Shown piece after piece: positions 38,816 through 48,190 of a stretch of 64,000 bases of DNA. Source of the stretch: Chitinophaga varians (GTDB taxonomy: Bacteria; Bacteroidota; Bacteroidia; Chitinophagales; Chitinophagaceae). The notes under the pieces are model-generated. The model ran no database searches. It saw nothing but the letters and a program-made list of their open reading frames with translations, and was not told the origin of the DNA. The position numbers and the translations under genes are program-made. The DNA is taken from assembly GCF_012641275.1 (NCBI RefSeq), contig NZ_JABAIA010000001.1, forward strand, positions 2,666,001-2,730,000, given 5' to 3'. Position 1 is the stretch's first letter; every line of letters begins with the position of its first letter.

Positions 38816-39952
38816 TTACCGTTTGGCGGCATCCCGAATGCCTTTGAACAACGCTTTAAAAGTATCCGCATTGGCTTTTGCACCGGAGGTATAATCTCCT
38901 TTGCCGTAATAGGCATTGATAAAATCCTTGCTGTTGATCCACATCGTTTCAAAAACACCTTTCATACGCTCCGCTACCGGCATCGCGAAATCCGCACGGG
39001 TACCGTCTTTGCGGCCAGCCAGTATCTGGTCCAGTTGTGCCAGTGCCACATCAGTCTTAGAACAGGCGCTCGCCAGTACATTAAATCCTTTCAAAGCAAA
39101 ATAAGCCGGGGTAGGAGGAGCGCTTTCATATTTCCAGTCGCAGATCATAATATCTTTCGGGATGCGGTCAATAGCACGATGTGTATCGTTCATACTTGCC
39201 TGCCAGGCAAGCAGGTTGGTCGTTTTACCATCTATCAGGCGATCGCTCCACATCCACATCTCACAGCCCTTTTGTTTGAGATGGGCGTGCAACAGGTTGA
39301 TGTATTCGGCCAATATTTCTGATTTGTCGCGACCACCGCAGCGGGGGCATTTATCATACCCAATGATCCATGCTTCATCAAGCCCTACATGCAATGCGTC
39401 GGCACCACATACGTCAATCAGTTCATCCATCATAGGGAACAGCAGCTTAGGCAGATCGGGATGCGCCGGGCAAAGACATTTGCTGTAGAAGTCGAACATA
39501 CCGCCGTTTTTCCAGGGCACCGGCGGATTGTAATCCGGCGATTCATCGAACTGCGGATATTGTTTCAACAGTTTCCCTATCTCCGACTGTTCACTCTGAT
39601 GGGCCAGCAGGTTCATCATGGGAATGAAGCGCACCTTTGCATCACGGCAGGCCTGAACAATCTGCTGCAGCCCCTCTTTACTGATGGCATTGGGTTCCAC
39701 TACCTCCGGGTGTGTTTCATACTGGTACCAGCATTCAATGCGCAGGGCGAGCGTATTAACCCCTTCTTTGGGCAACGCTTTTCTGATAAAATCGCAGAAC
39801 AGCGGAATATCCTGTTTGGCGGGTACACTCATCATCAGGCCTCTAACCGGCAGTTCATTCCATTTAAAGGAACGGTTGTCCTGCGCATTGAGTTGCAGGA
39901 CGGTGATAACAGCCGCCCATAACAATATCCATCTTAAAGCTTTTTTTCCCAT
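38816..39952 (-). CDS. GH20-like secreted glycoside hydrolase, catalytic barrel only
   Basis: 378 residues with a signal peptide (ending LNAQ). The barrel has HVGLDE at about 188-193, matching the H-x-G-x-D-E motif of GH20 enzymes whose Asp-Glu pair supports substrate-assisted catalysis, and ends with an aromatic W-x-S type region (MWMWSDRLIDG). The N-terminal beta/alpha domain usual in GH20 hexosaminidases is missing, and the protein is shorter than normal family members. It may act on N-acetylhexosamine-containing glycans. It is the last gene of the second PUL, 2 nt after the IPT/NHL gene stop. Confidence 0.7.
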   Translation of the reverse strand: MGKKALRWILLWAAVITVLQLNAQDNRSFKWNELPVRGLMMSVPAKQDIPLFCDFIRKALPKEGVNTLALRIECWYQYETHPEVVEPNAISKEGLQQIVQACRDAKVRFIPMMNLLAHQSEQSEIGKLLKQYPQFDESPDYNPPVPWKNGGMFDFYSKCLCPAHPDLPKLLFPMMDELIDVCGADALHVGLDEAWIIGYDKCPRCGGRDKSEILAEYINLLHAHLKQKGCEMWMWSDRLIDGKTTNLLAWQASMNDTHRAIDRIPKDIMICDWKYESAPPTPAYFALKGFNVLASACSKTDVALAQLDQILAGRKDGTRADFAMPVAERMKGVFETMWINSKDFINAYYGKGDYTSGAKANADTFKALFKGIRDAAKR

Positions 39953-39954
39953 AA

Positions 39955-41235
39955 CTATTCTGCAATTACTTTTCTGATGCGATTATTTTTTCTGTCTACT
40001 ACGTATACGGTGCCGTCTTTTCCTACCGTTACGCCGGTTGGTGCGTTAAATAAAGCGGCGGCACCTGTTCCATCTGCAAAACCGGCGGTACTGCCGCCAG
40101 TGTAGGTGCTTACCTGCCAGGTACCTGCAGCGATGAAGCGGATACACTGATTGGTATTGACAGATGATCCGTCCCAGGTACCATTGCCGGCCACATACAG
40201 GTTGTCATGGGTATCTGTCGCTATCATCCAGGGGTATTCAAATTTGGCGTCGCTGGCAGCGCCGTTTACCAGGCCTGTGGCACCGGATTGACCGATGGTA
40301 ACGCCTTTTTCCCAGGTGCCGTACTTGTATTCCTGAATAATCGAGTTTCCGTTCACCACCACAAACAGGTTGCCTTTACTGTCTACTGCCACGTCAGAGG
40401 GATAGGAGAGGCCGGTGATGATCTGGTCTGCGCTGCCATCCGGTTTTACTTTATACACGCTGCCGCTGCCTTTGCCGTCAGTGTAATACAGTGTACCGTC
40501 TCTTTTATCGATGCCGATGCCCCAGGCTTCGAACCAGCCCAGGAGCGATGTCGTGCCGTCGGGGGTGATCTTACGGATCGTCCATGCCGCCGGATCGGAA
40601 GTGAAAATATTGCCGTCTTTATCCACTACTACGTCCATAGGCAGGTAAAATGAGGCTTCCATGCCTTTGCCTTCTGCATATTCGTTTTTGCCACTGCCGG
40701 CCAGCGTGGTAACAGTGCCGTCGGGCGCTACTTTACGGATACGGCGGTTTTCAGCTTCTGCCACATAGAGGTTGCCATCGGCATCGATATCCAGGCCGCA
40801 GCGGTTACCGAAATTAAAAGCGGCCGCAAGCCCTTTCCCGTCGGCATATCCGGCGGAGCCGTTGCCCGCGAGCGTGCTCACCACGTAAGATGTCTGATAA
40901 TTGAAGTCTTCTTTGCTGACGCCTGCCTGCCCATCGATGGTAACCGATATTTTACCGGTACCGGCTTTACGGGGCACCACAACCAGGATACGGTCTTCCA
41001 CTACGCCTTCCACATAAGCTTTTACGCCATTTACGGTAACGGTTATACGACTGGTGTCCGGACTGAAATTGCTGCCATAGATCAGTACTTCCGTGCCGGA
41101 GCCGCCCGCTGCCGGCGTAAATTTATCGATGACGATCGGAGAGGAGGCATCATGTTTAAATGTCTCTTCTTTTTGACAGCTGCTGAATACCAGTATGCTC
41201 AGCAGCGGCAGAAAATAATATCGGATGTGTTTCAT
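39955..41235 (-). CDS. IPT/TIG and NHL-repeat lipoprotein of the second PUL
   Basis: 426 residues with a lipobox (LVFSSC). An N-terminal IPT/TIG Ig-like domain (IDKFTPAAGGSGTEVLIYGSNFS) is followed by five or six NHL propeller repeats (GLDIDADGNLYVAEAENRRIRKVAPDGTVTTLAGSG and similar). Such proteins occur next to SusC/SusD pairs as surface glycan-binding lipoproteins; binding here is inferred. It lies 30 nt after the SusD gene. Confidence 0.88.
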   Translation of the reverse strand: MKHIRYYFLPLLSILVFSSCQKEETFKHDASSPIVIDKFTPAAGGSGTEVLIYGSNFSPDTSRITVTVNGVKAYVEGVVEDRILVVVPRKAGTGKISVTIDGQAGVSKEDFNYQTSYVVSTLAGNGSAGYADGKGLAAAFNFGNRCGLDIDADGNLYVAEAENRRIRKVAPDGTVTTLAGSGKNEYAEGKGMEASFYLPMDVVVDKDGNIFTSDPAAWTIRKITPDGTTSLLGWFEAWGIGIDKRDGTLYYTDGKGSGSVYKVKPDGSADQIITGLSYPSDVAVDSKGNLFVVVNGNSIIQEYKYGTWEKGVTIGQSGATGLVNGAASDAKFEYPWMIATDTHDNLYVAGNGTWDGSSVNTNQCIRFIAAGTWQVSTYTGGSTAGFADGTGAAALFNAPTGVTVGKDGTVYVVDRKNNRIRKVIAE

Positions 41236-41265
41236 GTCATTTTAGATTTTGGGATGAAGCCATTA

Positions 41266-42909
41266 TCACCAGCCCGGGTTCTGGACAAACTCCGGATTAC
41301 GGCCGCTCACTTTGTCCATTTCCGCCTGCGGAACGGGCAGCCAGTAGGCGCGTTTGGGATCAAAAACACGTTTCTCCACAACAGGGTAGCTATAGGTTAC
41401 ATTACCACTGCCGGTAATTGTTACGCCATGTATCTCTCTGTTATCAGTGACTTCCGCTATCTTCCAGCGGCGCACGTCCCAGAAACGGTGGGCTTCCAGC
41501 GCCAGCTCTATCCTTCTTTCATGGCGGATGCGCTCACGGATGGATGCTTTAGTACCGCTGTTGACAGCAGGGATACCGGCACGGCCTCTGACGGCATTGA
41601 GTGCGCCGAGCACGTCAGCACCGGGACCGACAGCTTCATTCTGTGCCTCTGCATAGTTGAGGTACAGTTCAGCTGTGCGGATCAGCACCCATTTACGATC
41701 AGTGGCGCCGGTGCTGGAAAACAGGTTCACCCCTTCCAGCAGGTACTTGCGTGGCCAGTATCCGGTAGCATTCTGGCCTGGACGGGGAGCGTCATCGCTG
41801 TTGGGGTTGAGCGGACGGCCCTTCCAGATACAGCCAGGATACAGAATGGTAGCATAAAAGCGTGGATCACGGCCTTCGTAGGGGCGCTGAGGATTATAGC
41901 CTGAAGCCGGATCAGTAATCGGCAGTCCTGTATTTTTCATTTCATAGTCGTCCACCAGTTCCTGTATGGGGTTTACGTTGCCGTAACCGTTAGCGCCGCG
42001 TGGGTTCATTTCCCGGTCGATGCCGCCATCGCCAAATGCGCCGGGCGCGGGCCTGCTCCAGATCACTTCTTTGTTGAAATACTGGGTAAAGATCTCACCG
42101 TAATTATCATTCAACGTATAGCCGTTGGTGAGGGCTGAGTCCAGCGCGGCTTTACAGGCATTGGCGGCCTGTGTCCAACGGTTCTGGTCATTGGCAGGAT
42201 TGTACAACGGGCTTGCGAAGTATAAAAGGGCGCGGCCTTTCAGCGACAACGCGATCACTCTCGATGCCCGTCCCCAGTTACCGGGACGTTCTGCATAGGA
42301 GGGAGGCAACAATGACGCGGCTTCATCCAGGTCCTTAATAACCGCTCCCAGCACATCGGCGATACTGTTACGTTTAAAATAGATGCCTTCCGGATTATCG
42401 AAAGGGTTTTCTACCTGTTGTAGCAACGGCACTTCTCCCCAGCGGACCACTAGCTGGAAATAATAAAAGGCACGCAGCACCAGTATTTCACCTTTTAGCC
42501 GGGAGCGGCGGTCGGGATAATTGGGGTCATTAGGCACTTTATCGTAGTTCTTCAGAAAGATGTTGCAGGCACGTATTTTTCCGTAGTACTCGTCCCACTG
42601 CCAGCTTAGCGGAAAATTGGACGGGCTCATGGAACCGGTGTTAAAACTCCCTGCGTCTGCGCTGGAATTGTCAATCGACTGATTGGTTTCGTCCGTGGCG
42701 CTGCTCAGGGGCCATCCTGTCTGGAATATATTGGGCAGGCTCTGATAAGTGGTATTCACAAAGCGTTCTGCATTCTCGATATTTTTAAACACCTCTTCCT
42801 CCGTGATCAGGTCACTGGGTTTTCTGTCGAGGTAGTTTTTCTTACAGGCACAGATACAGAGTATCAATGCTGACAGTATACCTGTTCTTATATTCACTGT
42901 TAGTTTCAT
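41266..42909 (-). CDS. SusD/RagB-family lipoprotein of the second PUL
   Basis: 547 residues with a lipobox (LILCICAC) and SusD hallmarks: RFVNTTYQSLPN, LKGEILVLRAFYYFQLVVRWGEVPLL, LRTAELYLNYAEAQNEAVGPGADVLGALNAVRGRAGIP, RHERRIELALEAHRFWDVRRWKI, ending PVPQAEMDKVSGRNPEFVQNPGW. It partners the SusC encoded 9 nt upstream. Confidence 0.95.
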   Translation of the reverse strand: MKLTVNIRTGILSALILCICACKKNYLDRKPSDLITEEEVFKNIENAERFVNTTYQSLPNIFQTGWPLSSATDETNQSIDNSSADAGSFNTGSMSPSNFPLSWQWDEYYGKIRACNIFLKNYDKVPNDPNYPDRRSRLKGEILVLRAFYYFQLVVRWGEVPLLQQVENPFDNPEGIYFKRNSIADVLGAVIKDLDEAASLLPPSYAERPGNWGRASRVIALSLKGRALLYFASPLYNPANDQNRWTQAANACKAALDSALTNGYTLNDNYGEIFTQYFNKEVIWSRPAPGAFGDGGIDREMNPRGANGYGNVNPIQELVDDYEMKNTGLPITDPASGYNPQRPYEGRDPRFYATILYPGCIWKGRPLNPNSDDAPRPGQNATGYWPRKYLLEGVNLFSSTGATDRKWVLIRTAELYLNYAEAQNEAVGPGADVLGALNAVRGRAGIPAVNSGTKASIRERIRHERRIELALEAHRFWDVRRWKIAEVTDNREIHGVTITGSGNVTYSYPVVEKRVFDPKRAYWLPVPQAEMDKVSGRNPEFVQNPGW

Positions 42910-42918
42910 GATCGTGGT

Positions 42919-45900
42919 TTAAAGGTTGATGGTAATGCCGGCGTTGTAGATGCGCATGATGGGATATGGCTGCCATCCCCAGCGGTCTGCGGTATTCGCT
43001 TCGGGGTCCACACCGAGGTCCCTCACATGGTCCCAGCTTACCAGGTTCATACCGTTCACGTATACACGCGCTGTCTTGAGCTTGATTTTTTTCATCCATT
43101 CACGCGGCAGGCGATAGCCTATCTCCAGGTTTTTCAGCTTGATATAATCCGTTTTCCTGATCCAGTAAGTAGAGCTGATGAAGTTGTTGGACATATTGCT
43201 TTCCACCAGGTGCAGCGCGGGGAAAGTGGCCTTGTCGGCTGTTTCCGGCGTCCAGCGGCCTTCGTGGACAGGGCGGTAGCTTTCACGGTAATTGTACACC
43301 AGCTGCGCAGAGTACATCTGGCGGCCGCCGGTAGCGCCCTGGAACAATACGCTCATATCAAGGCCTTTGTAATCAACTCCCAGGGTAACGCCGAAGTATC
43401 CTGTCGGCACGTTCAGCATGGGCAGCATCACACGGTCTGCTTCGTTTATAACACCGTTTCCGTCGATGTCTTTGTATTTAATATCTCCAGGGATTAAAGG
43501 AGCAAACGTTTGTTTCGGGCTTTTGGCAATTTCGTCTTTGCTCTGGAAGAGGCCTTCTGCAATATATCCCAGCCCGTAGCCGATAGGATTGCCTACCTGG
43601 CTTTGATAGGCGTAAGCCAGCTTGGGCTCGTCCATCTCCAGTATCCTGTTTTTTACATATTGATAGTTGGCCTTCGCAAAGACGCCCACTTTGCCGACGT
43701 TGGCGTTCACATTCAGCTCCACTTCCACACCTCTGTTCAACACACGGCCCAGGTTGCGGTTCAGCGCAGCCGTAATGCCCAGGTATCCGGGTATGGAGCC
43801 TGCCTGCGTCAGAATATCGCTGCGCAGCTCGCGGAACAGATCGACGTTCAGTTTTATTTTGTCTTTCAGAAAGCCTGTTTCTATGCCAAGATCCGTTTTG
43901 GAGGCCTTTTCCCAGGTGATGGCAGTATTACCGATCCTGTTTTCCACATACCCGCCCACACCGGAAGCTACGCTGCCGAAAGTAAAACCATCGGTTTTGG
44001 CAAAATCAGAGATATACAGCCAGCGGCCGTTGCCCACCTGGTCATTGCCCACATAACCGTGGGAGAAACGCAGTTTCAGATAGCTGAGCGCGCCGTCTTT
44101 AGGCATAAAACGCTCGTTGCTGATCATCCATGCAGCGGATACCGCAGGGAAGAAGCCATAGCGGCGGCCGGGAGGGAAGTTCTCAGAGCCATTGTAACCG
44201 GCATTGAATTCGAGGTAGTATTTTTTATCGTAGTTGTAGGCAAGGCGGCCTACATAACCTTCGTATACCCGTGGCAGGTCGCCGGACTGCGAACGATAGT
44301 TGCGGTTGAACAGCAACAGGCCGCCCAGTGAGTGTTTGGCGAAATCGCGGTCATACATCAGTTTCACATCGTAATAGTAGTACCGTTCCCCGCTGGTGGC
44401 GCCGGAGCGTTGCAGGCTGGTGGCCGTGCGGTGCTGGGTGTAGATACCGCCGCTGGTGCCGGGAACTGATTTATAGCGGTAAGAGTCAAATTCCTGATCA
44501 AACGCTACGTTGATAGTACCATAGTTTTCGAAGGTGAAGAGGCCTTTTACTTTGAGGCCGGGCGTAATGAAGTCCAGTTTGCGGGTGAGTGCCACGCTGC
44601 CGTTGGTGCTGTGCCAGTAGGCGTCGAGGTAACCGTTGCGGGTGAGCAGGCCATAAGGATTATAGAAGTCCTCCCGCATATTGCCTGAGGCCACGCTGCC
44701 GTCGGGATTTTTAACCGGCGTCAGGTTATTTGTCATCTGCGACAGCACTACCCAGAGGAATTCAAAATCGGCCCTGTCGGATGATGGACCGGTGCGGTTC
44801 TCCAGCCGGGAGGCCAGGTCTACCTGCAGATCGGTGTTTTTATCCAGCGTGATATCTACATTGGAACGGAAGTTAAAGCGGTCGTATTTGTATTTGATAT
44901 CATAAATATTTTCATTAGCATGTTTGTAGAGCGGCTCCTGGCGCAGGTAAGAGCCGGAAACGAAATACCGTACATATTTGGAGCCTCCGCTGATATTCAT
45001 ATTCAGGGTCTTTTGCGGGGAGAAGTTCCTGATCAATTCGTTGTACCAGTCAGTATTGGGATAATCATAGGGTTTGAGGCCGGTACGGAAATATTCCAGC
45101 TGTTGTTCTGTCCATACCGGCTGCATGCCATCATTTTTGGCTGCTTCATTCTGGAGGAGGCCGGAGCGGTAGGAGTCGAGGAAGCGGGGGAAAGTGGTTG
45201 GCTGTTGCAGCGCATATTGTCCGTTGATTTGTATGTTGGGCGGACCGTCCTGGCCGCGTTTGGTGGTCACCAGCACGATGCCGTTGGCGCCTTGTATACC
45301 GTATAAAGCTGTAGAAGCAGCATCTTTCAGGATGGTCACGGATTCTATTTCATTCGCGTCCAGCTGGCCAAGATCAGCGTTGCCGCGAGGCAGGCCATCG
45401 ATAACAATCAGCGGGTTCGTAGAGCCTGTAGTGTTGATGCCGCGGATAAACAGTTGTGAATAATCAGAACCGGGGCGGCCGGAGCGTTGTGCTGTAATGA
45501 GCCCTGGCAGGCGGCCGGCGAGCGCATTGGTCAGGTTGGCCACCGGGCTTTGTTTCAGTTCTTTTGTTTGTATGCTGCTCACGGCGCCGGTAACGCTCTG
45601 CCGTATTTGTTTCTGGCCGTAACCCAGCACCACGACTTCATTAAGGCCGGCATCGGAGGCTTTGAGCGTGATGGTGCTCAGCTGCGTTTTACCATTGACG
45701 GGGACTTCCTGGGAAGCGTATCCCACATAGGAGATAAGCAATGTCCCATTTGCGGGCGCGTTGATGGAGAAGTCACCGTGTTCGTCGGTGGCGGTACCAC
45801 GGCTGGTGCCTTTCAGCTGTACGCTTACTCCTATCAGCTCGATGCCGTTATTGCCCACCACCTTACCTTTTACGGTAATGTCCTGCCGTTTTTCGGCGGG

Positions 45901-46254
45901 GGAGATGACCACCAGGTTATCCTCCAGTATCCGGTAGGTATAAGTTTGTTGCAGCACTTTGTCGAGAATGACCGGCAGCGTGGCATTGTTGAAGTTCACA
46001 TCTACCTTGTCGGTAGCGGGAAACGTTTTAAAATTATAGAGAAAGCGGTAGCTGCTTTTTGTTTCAATCCATTCGAGCAGCCGTCGCATTTCCATCTGTT
46101 TGCTGTTGATGGAAAAACGGGTTTGTGAATAAACTGCGGCACGCAATTGCAGGACAAAAGCAGTCATCAGTAACAGGCAAAGCTTCATACACAATAGTGT
46201 TTTTCTCAATAAAGACCGGGGAATGGCTGGTTGTGGACACAGCTTTTTTTTCAT
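42919..46254 (-). CDS. SusC/RagA-family TonB-dependent transporter with N-terminal STN domain
   Basis: About 1111 residues from the ATG at 46254; an in-frame ATG at 46302 would add 16 non-signal-like residues. After the signal region (LLCMKLCLLLMTAFVLQLRAAVYSQ) comes the STN signalling domain (FSINSKQMEMRRLLEWIETKSSYRFLYNF through TYRILEDNLVVIS), then a carboxypeptidase-like domain, plug (LNEVVVLGYGQKQIRQSVTGAVSSI; YGIQGANGIVLVTTKRG) and barrel. The STN domain should contact the FecR anti-sigma factor encoded immediately upstream, so substrate binding can release the ECF sigma factor at 47526 and raise expression of this operon. Confidence 0.95.
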   Translation of the reverse strand: MKKKLCPQPAIPRSLLRKTLLCMKLCLLLMTAFVLQLRAAVYSQTRFSINSKQMEMRRLLEWIETKSSYRFLYNFKTFPATDKVDVNFNNATLPVILDKVLQQTYTYRILEDNLVVISPAEKRQDITVKGKVVGNNGIELIGVSVQLKGTSRGTATDEHGDFSINAPANGTLLISYVGYASQEVPVNGKTQLSTITLKASDAGLNEVVVLGYGQKQIRQSVTGAVSSIQTKELKQSPVANLTNALAGRLPGLITAQRSGRPGSDYSQLFIRGINTTGSTNPLIVIDGLPRGNADLGQLDANEIESVTILKDAASTALYGIQGANGIVLVTTKRGQDGPPNIQINGQYALQQPTTFPRFLDSYRSGLLQNEAAKNDGMQPVWTEQQLEYFRTGLKPYDYPNTDWYNELIRNFSPQKTLNMNISGGSKYVRYFVSGSYLRQEPLYKHANENIYDIKYKYDRFNFRSNVDITLDKNTDLQVDLASRLENRTGPSSDRADFEFLWVVLSQMTNNLTPVKNPDGSVASGNMREDFYNPYGLLTRNGYLDAYWHSTNGSVALTRKLDFITPGLKVKGLFTFENYGTINVAFDQEFDSYRYKSVPGTSGGIYTQHRTATSLQRSGATSGERYYYYDVKLMYDRDFAKHSLGGLLLFNRNYRSQSGDLPRVYEGYVGRLAYNYDKKYYLEFNAGYNGSENFPPGRRYGFFPAVSAAWMISNERFMPKDGALSYLKLRFSHGYVGNDQVGNGRWLYISDFAKTDGFTFGSVASGVGGYVENRIGNTAITWEKASKTDLGIETGFLKDKIKLNVDLFRELRSDILTQAGSIPGYLGITAALNRNLGRVLNRGVEVELNVNANVGKVGVFAKANYQYVKNRILEMDEPKLAYAYQSQVGNPIGYGLGYIAEGLFQSKDEIAKSPKQTFAPLIPGDIKYKDIDGNGVINEADRVMLPMLNVPTGYFGVTLGVDYKGLDMSVLFQGATGGRQMYSAQLVYNYRESYRPVHEGRWTPETADKATFPALHLVESNMSNNFISSTYWIRKTDYIKLKNLEIGYRLPREWMKKIKLKTARVYVNGMNLVSWDHVRDLGVDPEANTADRWGWQPYPIMRIYNAGITINL

Positions 46255-46441
46255 ACATTTGGTTTGAATGTTAGGCAATTTGAAACACATGACTTCCCGC
46301 ACGGAAATTGTTGTTTCATTCCATGTTTGACGGCAAAAGGGGAGTGTAGCAGCACTTCCCTTTTTTATTGATGTACAGGGGGGCTCTAGCCCGGCAGCGG
46401 AATAGTCCTGGATGTTTGCATTGTTCTGTTCTTTTGGTTGA

Positions 46442-47422
46442 TTATTTATAAATGATTACTGTATCTCCCTTGATTTTATAGTTAAAGTCAGCAGTGATTT
46501 GTAAGGCTTTCAGCGCCCGGTTGATGTCTTCCCTGCGGAAGGTACCGTTGAACCGGTTGCTGTTGAGCGATGTGTCTTTAATAATGATGGTTTTGCCGTA
46601 CCATCTTTCCATAATCCTGGCCAGCTCGGAAAATGGTTTGTCGTGGAATTCCATTTTATCTTTCTGCCAGAGTATTTCGGTTTCGCCTTCCCGTTGTATG
46701 GGCAGCACTTCCGCTATAAATTCGCCCCAGTCCTCCCCGGAGGCCTGTTCAGCGGCCTCTTTGCGGGTGAGTGTCAGTTTATATTGTGGTGACAGTTGTA
46801 ATGATTTCTCCGGCCGATGGTTCAGGCTTACCGCCACCTTTCCCTGCAGAAGGGAGGTTTCCAGCGATTCGCCCGTATAGGCTTTCAGGTTAAACCGCGT
46901 ACCCAGCACTTTTACCGTGATATCTTTTGTATGAATGATAAAAGGGTAGCGGTCGCTGGCGGCCACATCGAAATAACCTTCCCCTTCCAGGTACACGTCG
47001 CGCTTACCGTTTTTCATACCGGTGCTGTACTTAAGGCTGCTGCTGACATTGAGCCATACCAGCGTGCCATCGGGGAGGGTCACCTGTCGGTGATGTCCCG
47101 CCAGCGTACGTACTTCTTCCATCCGGGAAGAGCTTAAAACCCACACCAGCAGCGTACCGGCAATCAATACCAGTAGCGCGGCAGCCACTTTCCACCAGCT
47201 ACGCATCTTTTTAACAGGCACAGCCCATTCCTCTTCAGCCTGCAACCGGACCACCATATGGTCGTACAGCGCCGGCAGCTCAGCAGGACCATCGTCCGCC
47301 AGCCGGGATTCATAGGCTTCGTACCAGGACTCCAGCAGTTGCCGTTCCTGTTCCGTACAGTCCCCCTTAAGGTATTTGTCCAGCAGCTCCAGCAGCTGCC
47401 GATCGGTTGTATCTGGTTGCAT
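46442..47422 (-). CDS. FecR-family anti-sigma factor
   Basis: About 326 residues from the ATG at 47422; a GTG five codons earlier is possible. The cytoplasmic N-terminus has the sigma-binding helix (LLELLDKYLKGDCTEQERQLLESWYEAY). One membrane helix follows (WWKVAAALLVLIAGTLLVWVL), then the periplasmic FecR domain (RQVTLPDGTLVWLNVSSSLKYS, DVYLEGEGYFDVA) and a C-terminal DUF4974 domain (MEFHDKPFSELARIMERWYGKTI) that contacts the STN domain of SusC. It precedes the susC gene and is divergent from the sigma gene by about 100 bp. Confidence 0.95.
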   Translation of the reverse strand: MQPDTTDRQLLELLDKYLKGDCTEQERQLLESWYEAYESRLADDGPAELPALYDHMVVRLQAEEEWAVPVKKMRSWWKVAAALLVLIAGTLLVWVLSSSRMEEVRTLAGHHRQVTLPDGTLVWLNVSSSLKYSTGMKNGKRDVYLEGEGYFDVAASDRYPFIIHTKDITVKVLGTRFNLKAYTGESLETSLLQGKVAVSLNHRPEKSLQLSPQYKLTLTRKEAAEQASGEDWGEFIAEVLPIQREGETEILWQKDKMEFHDKPFSELARIMERWYGKTIIIKDTSLNSNRFNGTFRREDINRALKALQITADFNYKIKGDTVIIYK

Positions 47423-47525
47423 GTCTATATAAGACACATAACTTTTTGTCCACCCTACCCCTTCTTTTTTCTTTTTTAGGGAGATACTATCAACATCGCT
47501 TTTATTTTTTTAACTTTTGGCCCGA

Positions 47526-48113
47526 ATGACCGCGTATTCCACCTTATCCGACCACGAACTCACAGCCCTGCTGGCACGCGACGATAACAACGCCTTCAAG
47601 GCGTTGTACGACCGACATGCGCAGGCACTGTACCTGGCCGCTTTCAAAAAGCTGCCCGTGCCGCATTTGCTGGAAGACCTGCTACAGGAAATATTTCTTA
47701 CCCTGTACCGGAAACGTTCCTCCCTCGGAGATATCACCAACCTGCGCGCATACCTCCACAGTGCGCTGCGCAACCGCATCCTCAATGAGCTGCGCAACTC
47801 CCTGATCCATGACCAACACCATCAACAGCTGCTTACCCCCGAAGTCACCGAAAACACCTGCAACTACGACCTGCAATTACTGGAAAAACGCTTCGGCGAA
47901 GCACTGGACAGGCTCAGCGCCCGCAGCAGAGAAATTTTTTTGATGAGCAGAAGAGATGAGCTGTCTTATAAGGAAATAGCTGAGCGTTTAGGCATCTCCG
48001 TGAAGGCCGTGGAGAAGCACATGGGTAAAGCGCTACAGGTGATGCGAAGCGAGTTTAAGGATTATGGCGTGATAGCGGTAGTGGGACTGGCGGTAGTGGA
48101 GAGGTGGGTGTAG
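47526..48113 (+). CDS. ECF-type RNA polymerase sigma-70 factor
   Basis: 195 residues from the ATG at 47526. Region 2 is visible in NAFKALYDRHAQALYLAAFKKLPVPHLLEDLLQEIFLTLYRKRSSL and region 4 in SARSREIFLMSRRDELSYKEIAERLGISVKAVEKHMGKALQVMR. It is of the Bacteroidota FecI-like group linked with PULs. It is transcribed away from the fecR-susC-susD operon, which it should activate when released by FecR. The divergent arrangement is slightly unusual, since sigma and anti-sigma genes commonly run together. Confidence 0.95.
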   Translation: MTAYSTLSDHELTALLARDDNNAFKALYDRHAQALYLAAFKKLPVPHLLEDLLQEIFLTLYRKRSSLGDITNLRAYLHSALRNRILNELRNSLIHDQHHQQLLTPEVTENTCNYDLQLLEKRFGEALDRLSARSREIFLMSRRDELSYKEIAERLGISVKAVEKHMGKALQVMRSEFKDYGVIAVVGLAVVERWV

Positions 48114-48190
48114 GCAAAGTCCTACCCCAAAGGAATAAGTTATATTGATATATATCGTATATTGGTCTATTATACAACCTGTATTACCCC

